NCBI GenBank assembly: GCA_903851455.1
Contig: CAINOM010000513.1
Span: forward strand, 1-6,797
DNA length: 6,797 nucleotides
Origin: an uncultured Bacteroidota bacterium
GTDB lineage: Bacteria; Bacteroidota; Bacteroidia; Chitinophagales; Chitinophagaceae
Direction of reading: 5' to 3'
The translations under genes were made by a program, and so were the position numbers. Below the pieces are notes generated by a model. That model did no database searches and had not been told where the DNA came from. It saw nothing but the letters and a program-made list of their open reading frames with translations. Below, one piece after another: positions 1 to 4,676 of the stretch; within the stretch, counting starts at the first letter, position 1, and each line of letters starts with the position of its first letter.

Positions 1-705
1 GCCCTGTTCCAGCATCAGCGTTTCAGTAGACTTAGAACTCTTTTCGGTAAATATCTCGAAAGCCCCGTCATTAAATATGTTGCAGTTCTGGTAGATCTCC
101 AGGAACGATGAGCCATGGTGCGCATTGGAACGCAATAACATTGCCTGGAGGTGCTTTGGGTCGCGGTCCATGCTGCGGGCTATGAATGAAGCATCAGCCC
201 CCAGCGCCAGCGCCAACGGGTTGAACGGATGGTCTATACTCCCCATCGGCGTGCTCTTCGTTATCTTGTTCACTTCAGACGTAGGCGAATATTGCCCCTT
301 CGTAAGTCCGTATATCTGGTTGTTAAACAGCAGGATGTTCACATCAAAGTTCCTGCGCAGCAGGTGAATGGTGTGGTTGCCGCCTATGCTCAGTCCGTCG
401 CCGTCTCCGGTCACTATCCATACGCTCAGTTCGGGGCGGGTAGCTTTCAGGCCGCTTGCTATGGCTGTGGCACGCCCGTGTATCGAGTGCATGCCATAGG
501 TATTCATATAGTATGGGAACCGCGAACTGCACCCTATGCCCGAGATGATCACGATATCTTCGCGTGGTATGCCCGTTTGCGGCAGTATGGTCTGCACCTG
601 TTTCAGTATAGAATAGTCGCCGCAGCCGGGGCACCAGCGTACTTCCTGGTCCGTTGCGAAATCTTTTGCCGTCAGCGGCGCCTTGGGTACTGCAATATCA
701 CTCAT
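1..705 (-). CDS. korB: 2-oxoglutarate/2-oxoacid:ferredoxin oxidoreductase, beta subunit (3'-truncated by window edge)
   Basis: Beta subunit of the CoA-dependent oxidoreductase that decarboxylates a 2-oxoacid (2-oxoglutarate in the Kor type) and passes electrons to ferredoxin; cytoplasmic. The minus frame is open from an ATG at 705-703 to the window edge: 235 codons of a family usually near 340. Visible are the CPGCG motif (C25, C28), GIGC (C59) and YQNCNIF (C208), which together give the four cysteines expected for the 4Fe-4S cluster. The thiamine diphosphate motif runs from GDGDG (100-104) to NN (128-129), followed by IYGLTKGQYSPTSE (131-144), typical of the family. The first codons MSDIAVPKAPLTAKDF match the usual start of this subunit, and no strong Shine-Dalgarno precedes it. 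The partner korA is not upstream, where a divergent gene lies; it may lie beyond the left edge or elsewhere. Substrate preference (2-oxoglutarate or another 2-oxoacid) is inferred from overall similarity. Confidence 0.93.
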   Translation of the reverse strand, partial: MSDIAVPKAPLTAKDFATDQEVRWCPGCGDYSILKQVQTILPQTGIPREDIVIISGIGCSSRFPYYMNTYGMHSIHGRATAIASGLKATRPELSVWIVTGDGDGLSIGGNHTIHLLRRNFDVNILLFNNQIYGLTKGQYSPTSEVNKITKSTPMGSIDHPFNPLALALGADASFIARSMDRDPKHLQAMLLRSNAHHGSSFLEIYQNCNIFNDGAFEIFTEKSSKSTETLMLEQG

Positions 706-763
706 ATTATAAATTCAAAACTCAAAAACGGGACTCTTTCTTTTTACCCACGTAACCCATTCC

Positions 764-789
764 ACCTCACCCTCTCCCTGGTGGGAGGT
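764..789. repeat. Bulged inverted repeat in the korB leader
   Basis: ACCTC-ACC (764-771) pairs with GGTGGGAGGT (780-789), leaving two extra bases on one side and an 8-base loop of CTCTCCCT. It lies in the divergent gap between korB and the small secreted-protein gene. It is GC-rich in an otherwise AT-rich gap. If korB is transcribed from the weak box at 799-792, this hairpin would be at or near the 5' end of its mRNA. It could equally be a leftover repeat; function unknown. Confidence 0.35.
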
Positions 790-791
790 CC

Positions 792-799
792 CAAAATTA
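792..799 (-). promoter_or_regulatory. Possible -7 box for korB
   Basis: On the minus strand this reads TAATTTTG, a full match to the Bacteroidota TAnnTTTG -7 consensus, about 87 bases before the korB ATG. No TTG element is visible about 20 bases further upstream, so support rests on the -7 box alone. On the plus side of the same divergent gap I see only an imperfect box, TACTTTTA at 862-869, ahead of the gene at 894. Confidence 0.3.
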
Positions 800-893
800 C
801 GCCTTTACAGGCAGGCTATAAAACCTTAACCCTGTTTTTATTAGAATTTTAGAATATTGTTTACTTTTAAACGCTAAATCAGATACTAATAAC

Positions 894-1355
894 ATGATAC
901 GGATCCTAACGTTGGCCATTTGCCTGTTTATTTTTGGCACGGCATCTGCTCAGAAAAAGAAAGAATCACACCCCAATATTTCCGTGATCCCACAGAAACC
1001 CGGTGTATACCATAAGAGCGCTATTGGCGGTTATTTCACCGATGTGCACAAGCACCCCATCCGCGGACTACAGGCCTTCATCTACCTGCCCGACTCCACC
1101 ATCGGTGCATCTGGCTTCACCGACTCTGCCGGCTACTACGAGACCAACAACATAATGCCCGGCATGTACACCCTCAAGATCGTATATCCCCGCACATCCA
1201 CCGCAGTTACCATTACCGGTGTGCCTGTAGTGCGCGAAAACATCACCGAGATCAGTTTCTTCAAAAACGAACCACCAACCACGGACACCATCTTCTCCTA
1301 CATGTCCATAGAGCCTAAGCCAATGGTAACAGAGAAGCCGAGAAAAAAGAAATAA
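894..1355 (+). CDS. Small secreted protein with a carboxypeptidase-regulatory-like domain
   Basis: A 153-residue exported protein of unknown specific role. Residues 1-19 form a Sec signal peptide: a short basic start, the hydrophobic stretch ILTLAICLFIFG and a signal peptidase I site after ASA (cut before Q20). There is no lipobox cysteine at the cleavage point. Residues about 44-99 fit the carboxypeptidase D regulatory-like beta-sandwich: an opening IGGYFTD, an exposed middle strand, then GFTDSAGYYETNNIMPGMYTLKIVYP, equivalent to the family pattern T-D-x-x-G-x-[FY]...G-x-Y-x-L. In Bacteroidota such domains occur at the start of SusC-like receptors or as lone envelope proteins. Here it stands alone, with a Lys/Arg-rich tail (PRKKK at 149-153). 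It is transcribed away from korB, ends at its own terminator, and meets ctaA tail to tail. The ATG at 894 places the signal peptide exactly at the N-terminus. Confidence 0.8.
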   Translation: MIRILTLAICLFIFGTASAQKKKESHPNISVIPQKPGVYHKSAIGGYFTDVHKHPIRGLQAFIYLPDSTIGASGFTDSAGYYETNNIMPGMYTLKIVYPRTSTAVTITGVPVVRENITEISFFKNEPPTTDTIFSYMSIEPKPMVTEKPRKKK

Positions 1356-1379
1356 CCTCCGAAATTCCAGGTAAGAATG

Positions 1380-1412
1380 TCCCGGTAACGCTACGCTATC
1401 GGGATTTTTTTT
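1380..1412 (+). terminator. Intrinsic terminator of the secreted-protein gene
   Basis: TCCCGGTA (1380-1387) pairs with TATCGGGA (1397-1404), including one G-T pair. Two more C-G/G-C pairs follow after a mismatch. A run of eight T follows at 1405-1412. It begins 25 bases after the stop codon at 1353-1355. On the minus strand the hairpin is not followed by a T-run, so it is not obviously used by the converging ctaA. Confidence 0.88.
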
Positions 1413-1447
1413 GTCCGGTCTTGATTGCTACTATTTCACTGGAGAGA

Positions 1448-1482
1448 AAATTCTTAAATCCTGCAAATTCTGATTCAGACAA
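1448..1482. repeat. Short degenerate tandem repeat, possibly part of a dispersed intergenic element
   Basis: Three near-identical units sit almost head to tail: AAATTCTT (1448-1455), AAATCCTG (1456-1463) and AAATTCTG (1465-1472), followed by ATTCAGACAA (1473-1482). The stretch lies in the tail-to-tail gap between the terminator at 1380-1412 and the ctaA stop codon. Its wording resembles an intergenic motif I associate with Bacteroidota genomes; that is recollection, not a search result. No function is claimed. Confidence 0.4.
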
Positions 1483-1498
1483 TGGGTAATCAAAAAGA

Positions 1499-2548
1499 TC
1501 ATAGTTCATACCGCTTCACCACATACAGATTCACCACCAGCGACATCAGCAGGAACATCGCCACCATCTGGTGCAGCTCGGCCAATATCTCAAAGGAGCC
1601 GAACTTGCCCGGAACCATCATGGGCGCACAAAGCACGGTTACGATACCCAGGGTCACCTGGAGTGCTGCCAGTAAGATTGGCCACCGCCTTGTTGTTCTT
1701 AACGCGCTTTCCGGGTTCTTTAAAATGCTGCGGCCGGAGTTAAAGAACCAGAAGATCAGCAATGTGAGCAGGATATAAGCAAGGCCGCGGTGCATAAAGT
1801 GAACGGCGATCTTGTCATTGATAAAGCTGCGGGACATAATACCATCCGGTATCCACATACCATTTATAGTGGGCCAGGTGGCAGCAGCCATAGCCGCTTT
1901 GAGGCCGGCCATAAACGCGCCGTAAGTAAGCTGCACAAACAGCAGTACTATGATAACAGTGGTAAAGGTGTTCAGTTTTTTGTCCGTAACCCGTTTTTCG
2001 CCGGGTATGAGGAGCATCAGGGCAAACCACAGTGTATAGCAGGCCAGTATCATGGCAGATACAAAGTGCGCGGCAAGCTTAATGTGATCTACATATAAAT
2101 GACTGTCGTTGAGGCCACTGGCCACCATCACCCACCCTATGAGGCCCTGCAGGCCACCCAGGAGGAAGAGGATGACAAAAGGCCGCACCATCCAGGCTTC
2201 GAAATATTTTTTTATGAGGAAATAAACGAAACCAACCGCGAAAACAATGCCCAGCATGCGCGCCCAGAACCTGTGCAGCCACTCCCAGAAAAAGATCGAC
2301 TTGAAATCTTCAAGGGTATAGCTGCTGTTCATGTACTTAAACTGGCCGATCTGTTTGTAGCCGTCAAAGGCATCATTCCATTGTTTGGCATTGAGCGGGG
2401 GCAATATGCCGAAAAGCGGGTTCCATTTTGTAATGGACAGACCGGAGCCCGTGAGCCGGGTCACACCGCCCAGCAAAGTCTGGACAATGATCATTATCAC
2501 GCCGGCTATGAGCCACCAGGCAACGGCGCGCCGTCTTTTTTTGTCCAC
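1499..2548 (-). CDS. ctaA: Heme A synthase (COX15/CtaA)
   Basis: Integral inner-membrane enzyme that oxidises the C8 methyl group of heme O to the formyl group of heme A, the cofactor of aa3-type cytochrome oxidases. Counted from the GTG at 2548, the protein has 349 residues and about eight membrane helices (the first at about 9-28, the last at about 324-344). The family signature is clear: LLGGVTRLTGSGLSITKWNP (25-44) and FFWEWLHRFWARMLG (86-100). Candidate heme/catalytic histidines sit at H92, H161, H253 (in HFMHRGLAY) and H326 (in ELHQM). An in-frame TTG at 2602 would add 18 residues, but it lies inside the promoter -7 box. The GTG at 2548 (M-D-K-K-R-R-R before the first helix) therefore fits better; a GTG at 2581 is also possible. 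No heme O synthase (ctaB) or oxidase gene is next to it. No clear terminator follows. Confidence 0.93.
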   Translation of the reverse strand: MDKKRRRAVAWWLIAGVIMIIVQTLLGGVTRLTGSGLSITKWNPLFGILPPLNAKQWNDAFDGYKQIGQFKYMNSSYTLEDFKSIFFWEWLHRFWARMLGIVFAVGFVYFLIKKYFEAWMVRPFVILFLLGGLQGLIGWVMVASGLNDSHLYVDHIKLAAHFVSAMILACYTLWFALMLLIPGEKRVTDKKLNTFTTVIIVLLFVQLTYGAFMAGLKAAMAAATWPTINGMWIPDGIMSRSFINDKIAVHFMHRGLAYILLTLLIFWFFNSGRSILKNPESALRTTRRWPILLAALQVTLGIVTVLCAPMMVPGKFGSFEILAELHQMVAMFLLMSLVVNLYVVKRYEL

Positions 2549-2599
2549 AGTGAGCGCTAGATCGGGCAAAAGATTGTCCACAGAAAGGAATATTTGGTG

Positions 2600-2607
2600 C
2601 AAAAGTA
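2600..2607 (-). promoter_or_regulatory. -7 promoter box for ctaA
   Basis: On the minus strand this reads TACTTTTG followed by CA, matching TAnnTTTG and the common TTTGCA context. About 20 bases upstream lies a TTTCTTA stretch rather than a perfect TTG, so the -33 element is weak. Initiation a few bases downstream would put the start of the mRNA at about 2590-2595, excluding a start codon at 2602. Confidence 0.55.
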
Positions 2608-2850
2608 GCTTAAGTGGAGGTAAGAAATATGGATAACCCTCGGCTATTTGGGGCAGTCTGCTAAGAGCAGCGAACTAAGTAGAATGCCAAAAAAGTTGAA
2701 AGGTGAATTAACGATGTTGTCGTTCAGCTTCTTGTTTTAGCGGGCCACATTTAACGATGTTCACATATAATAGACTGTTTTTTGACCAATATACATTGAA
2801 TATTTCGTTATTTGATCAAATAGGTCTACATTTTTTTGGGGAATTAATTC
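2608..2850. other. Gene-free stretch upstream of the HU promoter
   Basis: I see no supportable gene on either strand here. It contains a small hairpin, CTGCT-AAG-AGCAG (2658-2670), without a T-run. An 11-base direct repeat TTAACGATGTT occurs at 2708-2718 and 2751-2761. A 10-base palindrome TTTGATCAAA lies at 2811-2820. The rest is AT-rich. These could be protein-binding sites for the HU or ctaA promoter, or chance in AT-rich DNA. Confidence 0.4.
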
Positions 2851-2854
2851 CTCA

Positions 2855-2904
2855 CTCATTCCCCACATTTTGTGGCGATTACACATTTTGTGTGGGTGAA
2901 TGAG
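2855..2904. promoter_or_regulatory. Tandem palindromes nested in a larger inverted repeat at the HU promoter (operator candidate)
   Basis: Two palindromes share the core CACATTTTGTG: CCACA-TTT-TGTGG (2863-2875) and ACACA-TTT-TGTGT (2881-2893). Their centres are 18 bases apart. They are enclosed by CTCATTC (2855-2861) and GAATGAG (2898-2904), and CCCACA/TGTGGG extend these arms with one unpaired T at 2897. The second palindrome covers the TTG (2888-2890) proposed as the -33 element. This arrangement is what two dimer-binding sites for a regulator would look like; the regulator is unknown. Confidence 0.55.
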
Positions 2905-2920
2905 ATTTTTGTTATCTTTG
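2888..2920 (+). promoter_or_regulatory. Promoter of the HU gene
   Basis: TATCTTTG at 2913-2920 matches the Bacteroidota -7 consensus and is followed by C, as is common. A TTG at 2888-2890 lies 22 bases upstream, slightly long but acceptable for the -33 element. Transcription would start at about 2925-2930, giving a leader of roughly 195 bases before the ATG at 3123. A second box-like sequence, TACATTTG at 2924-2931, lacks a suitably spaced TTG. Confidence 0.65.
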
Positions 2921-3002
2921 CGATACATTTGTCGTAAAATAATTCATCCTTACTATGAACTGATAGTCAATGATTTGCGATGATTTAAATAAAAAAAGGT
3001 CA

Positions 3003-3050
3003 AATAATTAGACGAACATTATCGTAATGCGTAAAAATGGTCTGATTATT
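3003..3050 (+). promoter_or_regulatory. Nested stem-loop in the HU mRNA leader
   Basis: AATAATTAGAC (3003-3013) can pair with GTCTGATTATT (3040-3050) over 11 base pairs including one G-T pair. Inside the 26-base loop, CATTA (3017-3021) pairs with TAATG (3025-3029) around TCG. It lies about 70 bases before the HU start and has no T-run, so it does not look like a simple terminator. A 21-codon reading frame (ATG 3027 to TAG 3090-3092) starts inside it, but there is no sign that it is translated. A role in HU expression is inference. Confidence 0.4.
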
Positions 3051-3122
3051 GATTTAAAGAACGGGGTGAGAAATACCTTGTATATTCTGTAGGGATTATT
3101 AATTACTTAATACATAAGAAAA

Positions 3123-3449
3123 ATGAGAAAAGCAGATGTTGTAGGCAGCATAGCCGAGAAGACAGGAATACCAAAGGTAGATATCCTTGTGGCACTGGAA
3201 ACTTTCTTTAAAGAGGTGAAAACATCGCTTGTTGAGGGAGAGCCTGTATATGTGCGTGGTTTTGGAAGCTTCATATTAAAGAAGCGCGCGGCAAAGATAG
3301 GTCGCAATATTAAGAAGAATGTGGCGGTAGAAATACCTGAGCACTTTATCCCGGCATTCAAACCGGCTAAAGAATTCGTTCAGGCCGTGAAAGAATCAAA
3401 GCATGAACTGGCCGAGCATTCAGATGCCGACCTGGTAGAACATGCTTAA
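3123..3449 (+). CDS. HU/IHF-family nucleoid DNA-binding protein
   Basis: A 108-residue HU-type protein that binds and bends DNA as a dimer. The helical dimer core (residues 1-40, MRKADVVGSIAEKTGIPKVD...) is followed by the GFGSF turn (46-50), the DNA-contacting beta-arm (about 51-76) and the closing FIPAFKPAKEF (75-85). At the arm tip, the usual RNP with its intercalating Pro63 is replaced by RNIKKN (61-66) with Ile63. As far as I recall, this is a regular trait of a Bacteroidota HU subgroup and not damage. The protein is longer than the usual 90 residues, ending in a His- and acid-rich tail (91-108) that lacks the basic character of the core. The ATG at 3123 has an A-rich upstream region and no Shine-Dalgarno. 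No terminator with a T-run follows, so read-through into the next gene is possible. Confidence 0.95.
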   Translation: MRKADVVGSIAEKTGIPKVDILVALETFFKEVKTSLVEGEPVYVRGFGSFILKKRAAKIGRNIKKNVAVEIPEHFIPAFKPAKEFVQAVKESKHELAEHSDADLVEHA

Positions 3450-3458
3450 TAAATAATG

Positions 3459-3482
3459 GCACGTGCGATTTCGCTACCTTTG
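3459..3482 (+). promoter_or_regulatory. Promoter box and palindrome before the TPR gene
   Basis: TACCTTTG at 3475-3482, followed by CA, matches the -7 consensus. An 8-base palindrome GCACGTGC (3459-3466) lies just upstream. No clean TTG is present at -33 (an ATGG occurs at 3456-3459). Transcription would begin at about 3487-3490, only some 15 bases before the proposed TTG start codon, giving a very short A-rich leader. Confidence 0.5.
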
Positions 3483-3502
3483 CACCGAAAAAATTAAATT
3501 CC

Positions 3503-4363
3503 TTGCGGGCAGCACACTACATCACACTTGCGATAGCAATAGCATTGATCGCTCTTTTATACTGGGGAGGTAACACGGTTCCTCCGGCCAAGAATCCAGG
3601 TGCGGCAACGCAACCTACAGCCGGAGCGATGACCCAGGGCCCTAACACCATGAAGCCCGCCTCTTTCGACTCTATAGTAACCGCATCGCGCAGGCAGCTC
3701 CCGAAAACAGCTGCTGATACGGTACTGACCATCGAAAATGAACTTACAGCCATGCACGACTCGTCGCGTATGGCTTCTGTTTTTATACGCCTTTCCAGGG
3801 TGTGGGAGCGGAACAATATAAATACAGTGGCAGCTTATTATGTAGCAAAGGCCGCTAAATTGGAAAATTCGGAAAAAAAGCTGACCTTTGCAGGCCGAAA
3901 CTTTTTGCAGCTCATGGAAGGCGAGGTTTCACCCTCGGTCCAGGTGTGGGAAGCAAAGGAAGCAGTGGGGTGTTTGGAGCAGTCTTTAAAGATAGCGCCG
4001 GATAATGAAGAAGCAAAGCTGGCGCTGGCTACAGGGTACATAGAGGGCACAGGTGAGCCGATGAAAGGAGTACAGATCCTGTTAGCAATTACCCGCGAAA
4101 AACCGGATGATATACCCGCTAACCTGTTACTGGGAAGAATGTCGATCCAGTCGGGGCAGTTTGATAAAGCGGTAGGAAGGTTTGAGACGATATTAAAACT
4201 GGAACCTGACAATAAAGAAGCCTTGTACTACCTGGCAACAGCGTATGAAGGAAAGGGCGACAAAAAGAAAGCAATTGAATTGCTGGAAAAGTTGAAGCAA
4301 CAGGTAACAGATAACAAGGAATTCAGTAAAGAAATAGAACAACACATAAATTCATTAAAGTAA
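3503..4363 (+). CDS. Membrane-anchored tetratricopeptide repeat protein
   Basis: A 286-residue protein with one N-terminal membrane helix (about residues 6-22), a Pro/Thr/Ala-rich linker (24-55), an alpha-helical middle part and a C-terminal TPR array (about 150-286). The repeats are easiest to see in CLEQSLKIAPDNEEAKLALATGYI (157-180), in 205-236 and in NKEALYYLATAYEGKGDKKKAIELL (237-261). TPRs are protein-protein interaction scaffolds; the partner is unknown. The start is a TTG at 3503: no ATG or GTG is available that keeps the membrane helix, and the first in-frame ATG codons (M43, M50) come after it. The topology suggests a helix-anchored protein with the TPRs on the periplasmic side, or an uncleaved signal anchor. 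It lies 53 bases after HU and 20 bases before the next gene, so it is probably cotranscribed with the genes downstream. Confidence 0.85.
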   Translation: MRAAHYITLAIAIALIALLYWGGNTVPPAKNPGAATQPTAGAMTQGPNTMKPASFDSIVTASRRQLPKTAADTVLTIENELTAMHDSSRMASVFIRLSRVWERNNINTVAAYYVAKAAKLENSEKKLTFAGRNFLQLMEGEVSPSVQVWEAKEAVGCLEQSLKIAPDNEEAKLALATGYIEGTGEPMKGVQILLAITREKPDDIPANLLLGRMSIQSGQFDKAVGRFETILKLEPDNKEALYYLATAYEGKGDKKKAIELLEKLKQQVTDNKEFSKEIEQHINSLK

Positions 4364-4383
4364 CTTTTTAAAAAATAGAGATT

Positions 4384-4476
4384 ATGCCTTGCGGTAAGAA
4401 AAGAAAACGTCATAAGATTGCCACTCACAAACGTAAAAAACGTCTGAGAAAGAACCGTCATAAGAAGAACAAGTAG
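4384..4476 (+). CDS. Very small basic protein, AURKAIP1/COX24 (mS38-like) type
   Basis: A 30-residue reading frame (ATG 4384, TAG 4474-4476) of which more than half of the residues are Lys or Arg: MPCGKKRKRHKIATHKRKKR, then LRKNRHKKNK. The HK..THKRKKRLRKNR pattern matches the short C-terminal domain of the mitochondrial small-subunit ribosomal protein mS38 (AURKAIP1/COX24), which threads into rRNA. Bacteroidota carry stand-alone peptides of this type. A ribosome-associated role is therefore likely but inferred. A TAG stop, an A-rich leader (TTTTTAAAAAATAGAG) and position between the TPR and RNase genes support it as real. It is unlikely to be chance, since the frame shows systematic AAG/AAA/CGT choice. 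A Cys at position 3 is unusual for such a peptide. I cannot say whether it equals a named bacterial ribosomal protein such as bL38. Confidence 0.85.
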   Translation: MPCGKKRKRHKIATHKRKKRLRKNRHKKNK

Positions 4477-4486
4477 GCTTTCACCA

Positions 4487-4552
4487 CTGCTTCCTTTCAA
4501 AACGTTACTGTAAAACCATGCGCATCATCTGCTACCTCTATGGAGGAAGCAG
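4487..4552 (+). promoter_or_regulatory. Long-range inverted repeat in the leader of the RNase gene
   Basis: CTGCTTCCT (4487-4495) is perfectly complementary to AGGAAGCAG (4544-4552), with two further T-G pairs inside and a 48-base loop. The loop contains the palindrome ATGCGCAT (4518-4525). It begins 10 bases after the stop of the 30-residue gene and has no T-run behind it, so it looks more like a leader or processing structure than a terminator. It could be where the enzyme encoded downstream acts on its own mRNA, as E. coli RNase E does; that is inference. Confidence 0.4.
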
Positions 4553-4585
4553 GGATGTGCAGGGTTTATTATTATAGCCTATAGG

Positions 4586-4605
4586 GCTCCCTTTAAATAT
4601 GGAGC
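4586..4605 (+). repeat. Small hairpin before the RNase gene
   Basis: GCTCC (4586-4590) pairs with GGAGC (4601-4605) around a 10-base AT-rich loop. It overlaps the ATG at 4599, making that codon a poor translation start. It lies about 70 bases before the preferred ATG at 4677. On its own this is weak; it is listed as part of the 200-base leader 4477-4676, which otherwise holds no recognisable gene or good promoter box. Confidence 0.3.
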
Positions 4606-4676
4606 TCGCAGTAGCGGCCAAGAGATCTCACGGAATAAATATCGGGACTATCCACGGGGAGCGAAATGGTACACCC

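Noticed and set aside
229..852. 207-codon plus-strand frame opposite korB
   Set aside because: It is a shadow of korB: the minus frame carries the cluster cysteines and the thiamine diphosphate motif, while this frame has no domain character and runs on into the intergenic gap.
2099..2560. 153-codon plus-strand frame opposite ctaA
   Set aside because: Antisense shadow; the minus frame carries all CtaA signature motifs and histidines.
2863..2893. CRISPR-like or satellite interpretation of the two CACATTTTGTG copies
   Set aside because: Only two copies with a 7-base gap between the cores and clear dyad symmetry; an operator explains them better than an array.
2924..2931. Second TAnnTTTG box (TACATTTG) near the HU promoter
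   Set aside because: No TTG at the required distance upstream; the box at 2913-2920 is better placed.
3027..3092. 21-codon upstream reading frame in the HU leader
   Set aside because: No similarity to known leader peptides, no clear translation signal, and its ATG is buried in a predicted hairpin; mentioned only within the stem-loop entry.
4599..4676. Upstream ATG adding 26 residues to the RNase E/G protein
   Set aside because: The extra residues (MELAVAAKRSHG...) do not look like the family N-terminus, the ATG sits in a potential hairpin, and MNKELIINSS at 4677 matches the expected start.
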